Below the pieces are notes generated by a model. The model had not been told where the DNA came from. It saw only the letters and a program-made list of their open reading frames with translations, and ran no database searches. Below, one piece after another: positions 1-8,057 of a stretch of 54,884 nucleotides of DNA. Source of the DNA: Nitrosotalea sp. (GTDB lineage: Archaea; Thermoproteota; Nitrososphaeria; Nitrososphaerales; Nitrosopumilaceae); assembly GCA_023251795.1 (NCBI GenBank), contig JAHEYD010000007.1, positions 1 to 54,884 of the forward strand, written 5' to 3'. Every line of letters starts with the position of its first letter. Within the stretch, counting starts at the first letter, position 1. The position numbers were made by a program, and so were the translations under genes.

Positions 1-115
1 GACCTGCACTTCTGGTACCAACTGAGACGGCAAGAAATCCACTGGCGGTGGTGTCAATCCCGCTCCGTCTAATCTCAATGCGTTTCAGTATCCGGCTAAT
101 GTGAAGAAATCTTAG
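1..115 (+). pseudogene. C-terminal part of a small ORF that crosses the genome joint
   Basis: Read as a circle, this is the continuation of the small ORF starting at 54724. That frame meets a TGA at 23-25, then stays open as DGKKSTGGGVNPAPSNLNAF and further to a TAG at 113-115, just before the portal gene. The part after the TGA reads like ordinary protein sequence, so the TGA looks like a nonsense change in a single codon (for example CGA to TGA), a readthrough codon or a base error. TGA is a normal stop elsewhere in the genome (portal, scaffold), so general recoding is unlikely. Confidence 0.5.
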
Positions 116-120
116 GACAC
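1..120. repeat. Terminal direct repeat, left copy
   Basis: These 120 bases are identical to the last 120 bases of the window (54765-54884). The repeat is either a true short terminal redundancy of the virion DNA or the overlap left when an assembler opened a circular contig. A P22-like portal and headful-type terminase would fit a circularly permuted genome, which favours the assembly explanation. Genes must be read across the joint. Confidence 0.97.
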
Positions 121-126
121 CGGCAG

Positions 127-2109
127 ATGGCAACAGCCACGGTTACAAAGAAGAAGGATCAAGACGAGCTCTACGCTGATATATTACAATCGGCGAAGAA
201 CCGTCACGAGGCGGCTAAGAAGCACCAGCAGGACTGGCGCCATGAAACGGAGGAATCTTACGACTTTGTAGCAGGACGTCAGTGGGCCAAAGATGATTTG
301 GCGTTATTGGCTGAATCAAATCGACCAGTCGTTACATTCAATCGGTTAACTCCATTGGTTGACTCCGTCTCCGGCGCTGAAATTAACAATAGACAGGAAG
401 TTAGGTACATACCCAGGAAAATTGGTGCCACTCAAATTAATGAAGTGCTGACTGGTGCAGCGAAATGGGTCCGAGATGAATGCGACGCCGAGTTTGAGGA
501 GTCTCATTCTTTCCTTGATACTATTATCTGTGGTATGGGTTGGACCGAAACTCGGCTAGAGACGGATGAAGACCCGGCCGGAATGATAGAGATCAACCGG
601 GTTGATCCACTGGAAATGGAGTGGGACCCATCGGCTAGAAAGAGGAACCTGGCAGATGCTCGTTGGCTGCATCGGATTAAGGATGTAGACCGAAAAGACG
701 CTGAAACTATGTTTCCGGATGCCTTGCCGGAAGACCTGCACGCTGCGTGGGCTATGGAACCAGTAGGCGACGATCCACATGATGCAACACAGGCACCATT
801 TTATAGAGAAGATCAGTCAGGTGGTGTTCCTAGATCGTCAAAGAAAGTCCGTTTAGTTGAGGCTCAATGGTGGGAACATGAAGTATACCATCTTGTGATT
901 GACCCGTTCACCAAGGAGAAGAAACAATTTGACGATGGACAATTTAAGAAGTTAGAAAAACGGGTCAAACAGATTAATAAAGAGCAGACGTCATCCTTTG
1001 AAATTGAATCTGTAAAGATGCGTAGGAAAGTTTACAAGCGAGCTTTTATTGGTGCTGTAGTCCTTTTACAAGAAGATTGCCCTGGTGGCAATAGCTTCAC
1101 CTATAAGTCAATCACTGGGAAATTAGACCGCAATAAAGGTGTCTGGTATGGTATTATCCGTGCGTTGAAGGATCCTCAGCGTTGGGCTAATAAGTGGTTG
1201 TCAACCACAATGTTTATTATGAATTCCAATGCAAAGGGTGGTCTACTGGCTGAAACAGATGCCTTCGTCAACACAAAGAAGGCTGAGGAACAGTGGTCCG
1301 ACCCATCGTCGATCACTTGGGTGAATCCAGGCGGCCTGACTAAGTTACAGGAAAAGAAGGTATTTGACTTTCCTCTTGGTTTTGATAAACTGATGAATTT
1401 TGCCATTCAGTCGATCCCTGATGTTTCTGGTATCAACCTTAACTTCCTCGCTCAAGTACAAGGTGACGAAGCGGCGATGTTAGACAGACAACGGAAGCAA
1501 ACTGCGTTGACTATTCTAGCTGGGCTGTTTGACAATCTACGGCGTTACCGTAGAGAATCAGGTAGGTTGTTGCTTCATTATATATTAACTTTCATTTCTG
1601 ATGGCAGATTAGTCCGTATCACTGAGGAGGAGAATGAAAAGTTCGTTCCATTAGTTCACACTGAGGGTTTATCCACATATGACATTATTGTAGATGACAA
1701 TCCTACTAGTCCCAATCAAAAAGAAAAAACTTGGGCTGTTATTATGCAGTTAATGCCTATGATTCAGAATATGCCATTGCCGCCAGGTATTTATATGCAA
1801 CTGTTGAGGCAGTCACCGTTGCCGTCTACTTTTGTGGAAGGATTGCAGAAAGTTACGGCACAACCGCCGCCTATGCAGCCTGCACAAAAAGCTCAGTTAG
1901 CGTTGCTGGTTGCTAGGGCTGAAAAGGAAAAGTCCATAGCCGAGAAGAATATGGCCGAAGCTGGAGTGGTCAATCCACAGCAGTTGGTTGAACAATATAA
2001 AGTGCTGATTGATTTAGTCAAGGCGTTGTCTGAACCACAACAACAAGGTCTGCCTCAAGGTGGTCCGCAGCCACAACAGATGCTACCTCCAGGAGGGCAG
2101 TTACAATGA
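127..2109 (+). CDS. Portal protein (P22-like family)
   Basis: 660 aa, within the size range of P22-type portals. The protein forms the dodecameric ring at the capsid vertex through which DNA is packaged and ejected. The N-terminal half has the recognisable core with WGY-type motifs: AGRQW near residue 50, then DPSARKRNLADARWLHR and DRNKGVWYGIIRALKDPQRW around residues 330-350. The C-terminus is Pro/Gln-rich and low complexity. It lies directly after the terminase genes across the circular joint, which is the usual terminase-portal-scaffold-capsid order. The ATG at 127 has AGGA about 9 bases upstream. Its TGA overlaps the next start as ATGA. Confidence 0.9.
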   Translation: MATATVTKKKDQDELYADILQSAKNRHEAAKKHQQDWRHETEESYDFVAGRQWAKDDLALLAESNRPVVTFNRLTPLVDSVSGAEINNRQEVRYIPRKIGATQINEVLTGAAKWVRDECDAEFEESHSFLDTIICGMGWTETRLETDEDPAGMIEINRVDPLEMEWDPSARKRNLADARWLHRIKDVDRKDAETMFPDALPEDLHAAWAMEPVGDDPHDATQAPFYREDQSGGVPRSSKKVRLVEAQWWEHEVYHLVIDPFTKEKKQFDDGQFKKLEKRVKQINKEQTSSFEIESVKMRRKVYKRAFIGAVVLLQEDCPGGNSFTYKSITGKLDRNKGVWYGIIRALKDPQRWANKWLSTTMFIMNSNAKGGLLAETDAFVNTKKAEEQWSDPSSITWVNPGGLTKLQEKKVFDFPLGFDKLMNFAIQSIPDVSGINLNFLAQVQGDEAAMLDRQRKQTALTILAGLFDNLRRYRRESGRLLLHYILTFISDGRLVRITEEENEKFVPLVHTEGLSTYDIIVDDNPTSPNQKEKTWAVIMQLMPMIQNMPLPPGIYMQLLRQSPLPSTFVEGLQKVTAQPPPMQPAQKAQLALLVARAEKEKSIAEKNMAEAGVVNPQQLVEQYKVLIDLVKALSEPQQQGLPQGGPQPQQMLPPGGQLQ

Positions 2110-2240
2110 GACAGAAGAAGCCGAAAATCAAACAGATTAAACCGAAGAAGAATGTTGTAGTGAAGATTCCTAAGGGGATTGAGACGGTTACCGGTCCGGG
2201 TAAGAAGAAGATAAAGATGCCCAAGACTATCGGAGAATAA
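2106..2240 (+). CDS. Small basic Lys-rich protein
   Basis: 44 aa, beginning MRQKKPKIKQIKPKKNVVV and very rich in lysine. It starts inside the portal stop codon (ATGA overlap), so it is probably translated by coupling. I recognise no domain. Its charge and its place between portal and scaffold suggest a small nucleic-acid-associated or head assembly protein, but that is inference. Confidence 0.6.
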   Translation: MRQKKPKIKQIKPKKNVVVKIPKGIETVTGPGKKKIKMPKTIGE

Positions 2241-2242
2241 TG

Positions 2243-2419
2243 ATGCCGTTAAAAAAAAAAGGGAAGTCTAAAAAGACTGTCAGCAGTAACATTCATGAGT
2301 TTCACAAAGGTGAGACTTACGCTAAAACAGAGAAGAAGTTTGGTAAGAAAAAGGCTGATAAACAGGCAGTAGCAATTGCTATGCCAACTGCGGATAAATC
2401 AAAGAAAAAGAAGGGGTAA
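2243..2419 (+). CDS. Small basic protein with FHKGETYAKTEKKFG motif
   Basis: 58 aa, basic, starting MPLKKKGKSKKTVSSNIHEF and containing KKADKQAVAIAM. Short Lys-rich proteins with a comparable KQAVAIAM-type ending are common next to phage portal genes (DUF6496-like); that assignment is from memory of the pattern and is tentative. It begins two bases after the preceding stop and is followed at once by the scaffold gene, so it belongs to the head operon. Confidence 0.6.
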   Translation: MPLKKKGKSKKTVSSNIHEFHKGETYAKTEKKFGKKKADKQAVAIAMPTADKSKKKKG

Positions 2420-2425
2420 CAACTA

Positions 2426-3409
2426 ATGCCGGACGATGATCTTCTCGGTACCGGTTCTGAACCGCAATCAGAGCCTACAGGACAGGAGCCTGTATCTCCT
2501 GAATCACAGGTAGATGTAGAACTGGCAGTAGCTGAACCAACTGGAACTGAACCAGCTACTGAGCCGGATAAACAGAAATTAGTTCCGTTAGCTGCTTTAC
2601 ATGAGGAACGAGAACGTCGTAAGGAATTATCTGCTAAATTGGAGGAAACTACTTTAAAGTCTGCCAGGGATATGGCAACTCTGCAGGAACGGGTTAATAC
2701 AATTCTCCAGGCAGTGCAGCAGCAAATGGAACCGCCGAAAGAAGTTGAAGGTCCGCTGTTTGTTAAACAATTTATGGCAGCAAATCCTGGAGTCTCTCTG
2801 AGGGACGCTGAGGAAGCTTACTATGCTGAGGAGCCAAATAATTATTTACGGTACAAACAGAACCAACTAGAACAACATCAGTCAACTTTGGCTCAAGTAG
2901 CTCAACAGCAGGCGCAGTCTGACAGGGTACAAGAACAATTTGCCAATTTTGTTAATGCTTATCAGGGACAAGCAGCTGAATTTAAATCGCAGATGCCGGA
3001 TTTCCAAACAGCGTATAATTTCCTGATGAGTAATCGGGATGCAGAGTTACAGACTCTAGGTTTTGTCGATCCAACGCAGCGCCGGCAGATAATGCAGAAT
3101 GAGGAGATTGGCATTGTTGAGCACGCCTTTCGAGATAGAGTTAACCCGGCAAAGAGGTTGTATGACATTGCTAAGTTTCGTGGCTACAAAATTGATGTAG
3201 TGTCGAATGGAGGTGTAGCATCCAACACATCTTCTACTACAGCTAACCTTGATAAAGAAAAGAAAGCTGCTGCTGCTACGCAGTCCCTGGGAGCCGTCGC
3301 TGGTTCTCCGTCAACCTCTAAAGTCACTGCTGAATCTTTAATTGCTATGTCGGATGATGAATTTGCTGCTGCAACATCAGGCAGCAAGTGGAAGGAGATG
3401 TTTAAATGA
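2426..3409 (+). CDS. Capsid scaffolding protein (probable)
   Basis: 327 aa. The N-terminus is acidic and disordered (MPDDDLLGTGSEPQSEPTG), followed from about residue 60 by a long Glu/Gln-rich coiled-coil-forming region, and the C-terminus is basic with KWKEMFK at the end. This composition, and the position between portal and major capsid protein, are typical of phage scaffolds, which are judged by context because their sequences diverge quickly. It has an SD-like AAGGGG upstream. The stop overlaps the next start (ATGA). Confidence 0.7.
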   Translation: MPDDDLLGTGSEPQSEPTGQEPVSPESQVDVELAVAEPTGTEPATEPDKQKLVPLAALHEERERRKELSAKLEETTLKSARDMATLQERVNTILQAVQQQMEPPKEVEGPLFVKQFMAANPGVSLRDAEEAYYAEEPNNYLRYKQNQLEQHQSTLAQVAQQQAQSDRVQEQFANFVNAYQGQAAEFKSQMPDFQTAYNFLMSNRDAELQTLGFVDPTQRRQIMQNEEIGIVEHAFRDRVNPAKRLYDIAKFRGYKIDVVSNGGVASNTSSTTANLDKEKKAAAATQSLGAVAGSPSTSKVTAESLIAMSDDEFAAATSGSKWKEMFK

Positions 3410-3585
3410 CTACTATAAATTACAGGAAGTTAGCCGAAGAAGAATTAGGTAAATTTGCGTCAGACATGTTTAACCGCCATAAGAATAGATGTGAACTTAT
3501 TGGTATTATTGATCCAATAATGATCGAAGCTTTTTGGCTTGCTATATGGTCTGAATCAACTCAGGGTCTGCGAGGGTTGATATGA
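3406..3585 (+). CDS. Hypothetical protein between scaffold and capsid genes
   Basis: 59 aa, starting MTTINYRKLAEEELGKFASD. It is predicted to be largely helical, with no family I recognise. It overlaps the scaffold stop by four bases and its own TGA overlaps the next ATG, so three genes are translationally chained. It probably encodes a small head accessory protein. Confidence 0.55.
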   Translation: MTTINYRKLAEEELGKFASDMFNRHKNRCELIGIIDPIMIEAFWLAIWSESTQGLRGLI

Positions 3586-3797
3586 TCAGCGGGATTCTAA
3601 TCTGTGATGCAGCTAAGTGTAAAGGTACTCTCTTCGAACAGGTTTATGTAACGAATGTTATCCAACCGGCCATTGAAGAAGATTATTCGATTAATGGCAA
3701 ATGCGAGACACCAATTAATAAGGGACAATTTTTCTACCGCTGCATCAAGTGCGGTAAGAAGTATGACTTCCATAATACAAAAGACGATTTTCTGTAG
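3582..3797 (+). CDS. Small zinc-ribbon-like protein
   Basis: 71 aa with cysteine pairs: C9 and C14 in the first part, C41 in the middle, then CIKCGKKYDF near residues 54-63. The late CxxCG knuckle is typical of zinc ribbons. The stop codon TAG (3795-3797) shares a base with the palindromic element that begins the capsid-gene leader. No function is assigned. Confidence 0.6.
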   Translation: MISGILICDAAKCKGTLFEQVYVTNVIQPAIEEDYSINGKCETPINKGQFFYRCIKCGKKYDFHNTKDDFL

Positions 3798-3823
3798 GAT
3801 GTGAGTAAAAAATACTCAGAACC
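3797..3823 (+). promoter_or_regulatory. 27-bp palindromic element, copy 1
   Basis: Starts GGATGTGAGTAAAAAATACT and is a divergent member of the repeated 27-bp element described in the findings. The centre is AAAAA instead of AAAAT and the right end is CAGAACC. It starts on the stop codon of the upstream gene and stands 127 bases before the capsid start. Confidence 0.7.
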
Positions 3824-3867
3824 ATTTCGGTAGACTACCGTTATCAGTCACAGTCCATCTCGTTACG

Positions 3868-3942
3868 CCTCACGTTAGTAGGCGGTTCCGCATAGGCAGT
3901 CAGCGTAATTGACGGCCAAGTGAAATCAACCTAAACGTGAGG
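3868..3942 (+). promoter_or_regulatory. Capsid-gene leader with paired Shine-Dalgarno sequence
   Basis: CCTCACGTT (3868-3876) is the exact reverse complement of AACGTGAGG (3934-3942). The second arm contains the GAGG that serves as ribosome binding site for the ATG at 3951. A small hairpin GCGG-TT-CCGC (3882-3891) lies inside, and a perfect 13-base palindrome CGGTAGACTACCG (3828-3840) lies just upstream. If the pairing forms in RNA, it would block initiation until opened. Confidence 0.55.
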
Positions 3943-3950
3943 ACAACCAA

Positions 3951-5012
3951 ATGGCAGTAACTGAATATGGAGTAAATGATGCCTTAGCAGTTAAACTTTG
4001 GTCCAAAAAGTTGTCCGTCGAAGTCTTGAAAGAGACAGAGATTGCCGATTATATGGGCGAAGATGACAACTCGCTGTGGCAGATTAAAACGGAAACCCAG
4101 AAGTCTGCGGGTGATAAAATCACCCACGGTCTTAGGATGCAGTTAACCGGGACCGGCGTCCAAGGGGATGGTACTCTGGAAGGTAACGAAGAGCAGTTAA
4201 CTACTTACTCGGACTCTATCTACATCGATCAGCTTCGCCATGCAGTGCGGTCAGGCGGTAAGATGTCGGAACAGAGAGTCCCCTTCTCTGTTAGACAAGA
4301 AGCTCTGGCTGGTCTTAAAGACTGGTGGGTTGATCGTCTAGCTGTATCAGCGTTTAATCAGTTAGCTGGTAACACTGGTGCTACTGATACTAGGTTCACT
4401 GGTAATCAGGTAACCATCGGACCAACTGCTACGACTAACTGGATTTATTCCAGTTCTTCGCACACCACTGATGCGACCCTAGATTCTAGTGACACTCTGA
4501 CTTTGTCTGTGATTGACCGGTGTATCGCCAAAGCTGAGACTAATACTCCAGCTATCCGGCCTATTATGATTCGTGGGGTCAAACATTATGTTCTGTTTGT
4601 CCATCCATATCAAGCCTATCAATTGCGGACTACAACCAGCACTGGTCAGTGGTTAGACATCCAAAAAGCTGCTATGCAAGGTGGTGAGATCACCAAAAAC
4701 CCCATTTTCTCTGGTGCTTTGGGGATGTATAATAACTGTATCATCCGCAAAGACTACCGTGTACCTCTTGGGGCGACTACGACTACGCCGATTACTACTG
4801 TTCGCAGAGCGATTTTCTGTGGGGCGCAGTCATTGTGTATTTCCTTTGGGCAAGATGGCGGCCCGAATAAGTTCTCTTGGGTCGAAGAGTTGTTTGATTA
4901 TAAGAACCAACTCGGCGTGTCTGCCGGCACCATCTTTGGCGTGAAAAAGACGGTGTTTAACAGTGTGGACTTCGGCACTATCGTCGTGTCCTCCTACGCT
5001 GCTGCGCCTTAA
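3951..5012 (+). CDS. Major capsid protein, N4-gp56 family
   Basis: 353 aa. The beginning MAVTEYGVNDALAVKLWSKK, the WQIKTETQKSAGDKITHGLR block and DSIYIDQLRHAVRSGGKMS around residues 93-111 are characteristic of the N4-gp56 major capsid family, which folds as HK97. It forms the icosahedral shell. A separate long leader and a strong terminator after the next gene suggest that capsid and decoration protein are expressed as a high-level unit. Confidence 0.92.
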   Translation: MAVTEYGVNDALAVKLWSKKLSVEVLKETEIADYMGEDDNSLWQIKTETQKSAGDKITHGLRMQLTGTGVQGDGTLEGNEEQLTTYSDSIYIDQLRHAVRSGGKMSEQRVPFSVRQEALAGLKDWWVDRLAVSAFNQLAGNTGATDTRFTGNQVTIGPTATTNWIYSSSSHTTDATLDSSDTLTLSVIDRCIAKAETNTPAIRPIMIRGVKHYVLFVHPYQAYQLRTTTSTGQWLDIQKAAMQGGEITKNPIFSGALGMYNNCIIRKDYRVPLGATTTTPITTVRRAIFCGAQSLCISFGQDGGPNKFSWVEELFDYKNQLGVSAGTIFGVKKTVFNSVDFGTIVVSSYAAAP

Positions 5013-5026
5013 GGAGGTGATGACAT

Positions 5027-5476
5027 ATGGCTTCTATCTTTAAAAGTGTTGAAGTTACTGCCGGTTTGAAACGGTACTGTGCTTCTGGAGTATATGCCCT
5101 GTATGGACATTATACTTTGGCTGGTTCCGCTTTGGTCATCAACGATGTTATCCAGATGGTTAATATCCCAGCTGGTGCTCGGGTCTTAGCTGTCGACCTT
5201 TATGTTGATCGACTTGATACTGGTGCTACTCCAACTATTACTCTTGATGTTGGTGATGGTGTAACCACAAACTTGTATATCACCTTGGCAGTTGTTGGAC
5301 AATCAGCAGTTGGTCAGGTAACCAGTAAGACGGCTACATATGGTCAGGCTTCTGCTTTTGCTGTTTCGCCGTATACCTCTGATGACACTATTGACATCTT
5401 GGTCCACACGGCGCCTCAGACTGGCCTTACCAATTCAACTGTGAAACTGGTTGCATTGGTCAGTAATGATATTTAA
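5027..5476 (+). CDS. Probable capsid decoration or head protein
   Basis: 149 aa, beta-rich, beginning MASIFKSVEVTAGLKRYCAS, with repeated Val/Thr/Gly strands and no membrane segment. Proteins of this size directly after an N4-gp56 capsid gene are commonly small head proteins; I base the call on context and composition. The ribosome binding site AAGGAGGTGAT is a full-length match to the 16S rRNA tail, pointing to very high expression. The transcription terminator follows nine bases after the stop. Confidence 0.6.
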   Translation: MASIFKSVEVTAGLKRYCASGVYALYGHYTLAGSALVINDVIQMVNIPAGARVLAVDLYVDRLDTGATPTITLDVGDGVTTNLYITLAVVGQSAVGQVTSKTATYGQASAFAVSPYTSDDTIDILVHTAPQTGLTNSTVKLVALVSNDI

Positions 5477-5484
5477 CCTTGACT

Positions 5485-5513
5485 GGGGAGGGCTGCGGTC
5501 CTCCCCTTTTTCT
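5485..5513 (+). terminator. Rho-independent terminator after the capsid genes
   Basis: GGGGAGG (5485-5491) and CCTCCCC (5500-5506) form a perfect 7-bp GC-rich stem. The loop is GCTGCGGT and a TTTTTCTT tract follows. It separates the capsid unit from the glycosyltransferase cassette. Confidence 0.9.
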
Positions 5514-5523
5514 TGGTATGTAT

Positions 5524-6183
5524 ATGAAAATAGGAATATTTACATCATTACCGTACCGAGGTTTCATGCTTAGATTTGTGAATCAGTTATTATTTAATAA
5601 TGTACCATGTGAAATAGGAACAACAACTAAATTTTCTTGGGGTAAAAGGATAGAATGGTATAAAGAATTTCTAAATAATAATATTAACGACAAGGTTTGT
5701 GTAGTTGATGGATGGGATATGTTATTCTTTGGTACTACTGAGGAATTAGAGCAAAAAGTGGACAGACCAGTAATATTCTCGGCTGAGAGGAACTGTTGGC
5801 CAGATAAAGATAAAATGGAAAAATACCCAAATTGTAGCACTCCATGGCGATTTGTCAATGGAGGAGCCTTTGCTGGTAATGCTAAGGATTTACTGGAAAT
5901 CCTAAATGGTATGCCAGATGTTAATGTACCAGATGACGACCAAAGATATTACACAGATTGTTACTTGAATGGAATTGGTGTATTGGATACACAATGTAGT
6001 TTATTTCATTCTTTATATAATGGTAATGCAAGTGATTTAGTTCCGAGACATGGTCGTTATTATAACACACTGACTAAGGAAATGCCATGTTTTATTCATG
6101 GTAATGGCGGTTCATGGCGTAGCAGAGAGGATATATTTTGGTACAACCAACCAGTGCAGATGTACTGTGGTGCTGGTTTGTAG
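5524..6183 (+). CDS. PLOD-like glycosyltransferase
   Basis: 219 aa from the ATG at 5524 (an ATG at 5518 in the same frame is possible). The pattern VVDGWDMLFFGT, then FSAERNCWPD and FVNGGAFAGNA resembles the galactosyl/glucosyltransferase domain of procollagen-lysine glycosyltransferases, where the D-x-D/W region binds UDP-sugar and metal. It is the first gene after the capsid terminator, and its ribosome binding site is poor. It probably transfers sugar to a virion protein or a host glycan; which one is not shown. Confidence 0.65.
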   Translation: MKIGIFTSLPYRGFMLRFVNQLLFNNVPCEIGTTTKFSWGKRIEWYKEFLNNNINDKVCVVDGWDMLFFGTTEELEQKVDRPVIFSAERNCWPDKDKMEKYPNCSTPWRFVNGGAFAGNAKDLLEILNGMPDVNVPDDDQRYYTDCYLNGIGVLDTQCSLFHSLYNGNASDLVPRHGRYYNTLTKEMPCFIHGNGGSWRSREDIFWYNQPVQMYCGAGL

Positions 6184-6209
6184 CTAAAAACTCAGATAAA
6201 GGAAGAACA

Positions 6210-6887
6210 ATGGGAATTACAGTAACAGTTGGAACCCCACATGGTAGGGATATTGTCCCAGAGTATGTCACAAGTTTGTTTGCGTCATTGGGCAATGGTA
6301 GTGGTATAGGATATAAATTGTGTTTGTTAGAAGGATTATATATTCATAACACCAGAAATGTAATGCTGAGAGAATTGGATAATGATTATCTAATATTTAT
6401 AGACTCGGATATGAGTTTCAAACCGGGTTGTATAGAGAAATTAATTGAATTGGATAAACCAGTTGCAGGTGGAGTGTATTTACGCCGGCTACCGCCATAT
6501 ATTCCATTTGCCTTCAACTTCGATAATCAATTAATACCGCAGTTAGTAGAACCATTACCAGAGGAACCATTTCAATGTGATGCAATCGCAACTGGTTTTA
6601 TGTTAATCAAAAAGGAAGTGGCTGAATTTATGGTAGAGAAATACAACAATCCGTTTGATTTTATCTCTATTATGTCCGGTAAAAAGTTTTTAGGTGAGGA
6701 CATGGCTTTCTGCAAACGGTTGAAGGATAATAACATCGAACTATGGGCGCATCCTGGACTAGAACTTGGTCATGTTGGGTATAGAGTAATACAAATGAAT
6801 AGGTCTGATAATGTTCGGGCTAAGGTTGTTGATATTATTGACAATCCGATGGAGGAAGTAGAACTTGCAGCAGTTGCATCCTTATAA
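6210..6887 (+). CDS. GT-A fold glycosyltransferase (GT2-like), first copy
   Basis: 225 aa from the ATG at 6210, which is preceded by GGAAGAAC. It opens with MGITVTVGTPHGRDIVPEYV, has the DxD metal-sugar motif in FIDSDMSF near residue 68, and ends with GEDMAFCKRL and LGHVGYRV, the acceptor-site and metal-binding histidine regions seen in GT2-like enzymes. It is a clear relative of the gene at 7404 (same DSD, GEDM and HVG motifs), so the pair arose by duplication. Confidence 0.75.
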   Translation: MGITVTVGTPHGRDIVPEYVTSLFASLGNGSGIGYKLCLLEGLYIHNTRNVMLRELDNDYLIFIDSDMSFKPGCIEKLIELDKPVAGGVYLRRLPPYIPFAFNFDNQLIPQLVEPLPEEPFQCDAIATGFMLIKKEVAEFMVEKYNNPFDFISIMSGKKFLGEDMAFCKRLKDNNIELWAHPGLELGHVGYRVIQMNRSDNVRAKVVDIIDNPMEEVELAAVASL

Positions 6888-7413
6888 AGGTAACGATTTA
6901 TGTGGTTGGATGTACGATGACGAGCTAGAATTCCTCTATAATATTGCGAATCAGATGGAATCTATCGTTGAGATTGGTACGTTCAATGGCCGTAGCACTC
7001 ATGCGTTGATTTCTGGCAGCAAAGTAACTAAGATATATTGTGTTGATCCATGGCAGGATCAATCTGAATGGCTGCCAAAGGATACACAATCTAAAGCAGA
7101 ATATAGATATCGTGGATTTCTACAGATGTTAAAAAGTATGAAAGCTGAGGATCGAGTTACTGTATTACGGACAACCAGTGTTGAAGCTAGTAAATTATTT
7201 GAGGATAAATCAATTGATATGGTATTCATTGACGGCTTGCATGAGCTAGAAGCAGTCCAGGAAGATATTGAATGCTGGCTGCCTAAGGTTAATAAGTTAA
7301 TATCTGGACATGATTACGAGCAGATGGTCTGTCCGGACGTCAAAACTGTTGTTGATAAAAAGTTTAATGGTAAAGTTAAAGTCTGCGGAACTATTTGGGG
7401 AGTATGGCTGTGA
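6865..7413 (+). CDS. Class I SAM-dependent methyltransferase
   Basis: 182 aa. The glycine-containing motif I is EIGTFNGRST near residue 33, followed by CVDPWQDQ (the acidic SAM-ribose residue), FIDGLHELEAVQEDI and LISGHDY. This is the Methyltransf_24 pattern found in sugar and small-molecule methylases. No ATG is available near the front: the TTG at 6865 has GGAGG nine bases upstream and is the likely start. It lies between the two related glycosyltransferases, which suggests O-methylation of the transferred sugar. Confidence 0.7.
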   Translation: MQQLHPYKGNDLCGWMYDDELEFLYNIANQMESIVEIGTFNGRSTHALISGSKVTKIYCVDPWQDQSEWLPKDTQSKAEYRYRGFLQMLKSMKAEDRVTVLRTTSVEASKLFEDKSIDMVFIDGLHELEAVQEDIECWLPKVNKLISGHDYEQMVCPDVKTVVDKKFNGKVKVCGTIWGVWL

Positions 7414-8057
7414 AGTTAATTGTATGCACTTTACATGGCCGGAATTTAACTCCTGAATGGGCCGGATCAATGTTGAATTTGGCATATAATCCTGTAGCTG
7501 AGACAATAATATGGCTGGAACAGGGATTGTACATCCATCGAAGCCGCAATGAAGTTTTCATGCGTGCACAGGATAAAAAAGATTTTGATGGTTTGTTGTT
7601 TATTGATAGTGATATAGCGTTTACACCAATGAATGTAAAACAGTTGATTGAGTCGCCATATGATGTCACAACTGGTATTTATTTAAATAGATGGAACGGC
7701 CTGCCTATTGTTTATAATTGGTCTAAAGGAACTAATAAGAGAAAGATGGACGCAATTCTTCTGACTGAGTTAGGTGAAACTCCATTTAAAGTTGATATTT
7801 GTGGAGCCGGTTTTTTGTTTATAAAACGTCCAGTGTTAGAGAGATTCACCAAAAGTGTTATTAAAAGACTGGGACTGCCATTTGATCATATAAAAATGGA
7901 TGGTACCTTTTTTGGTGAGGATATGTCGTTTTGTTATCGTTTGGGGCAGTTAGACATTCCAGTATATTGTGACCCAAATATTAGAGTCTGCCATGTAGGT
8001 CATCATGTTCTCCATGGTGATGGAAGAATAGAAGCCTTAGTTTCAGAGGAAAGTTGA
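7404..8057 (+). CDS. GT-A fold glycosyltransferase (GT2-like), second copy
   Basis: 217 aa from the ATG at 7404, which overlaps the methyltransferase end and has GGGGAG upstream. Motifs are LLFIDSDIAF (DxD) and GEDMSFCYRLG followed by VCHVGHHVL. Sequence order and motifs parallel the gene at 6210. It completes a four-gene sugar modification cassette and its stop overlaps the next start, so the cassette is locked into the virion operon. Confidence 0.75.
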   Translation: MAVKLIVCTLHGRNLTPEWAGSMLNLAYNPVAETIIWLEQGLYIHRSRNEVFMRAQDKKDFDGLLFIDSDIAFTPMNVKQLIESPYDVTTGIYLNRWNGLPIVYNWSKGTNKRKMDAILLTELGETPFKVDICGAGFLFIKRPVLERFTKSVIKRLGLPFDHIKMDGTFFGEDMSFCYRLGQLDIPVYCDPNIRVCHVGHHVLHGDGRIEALVSEES

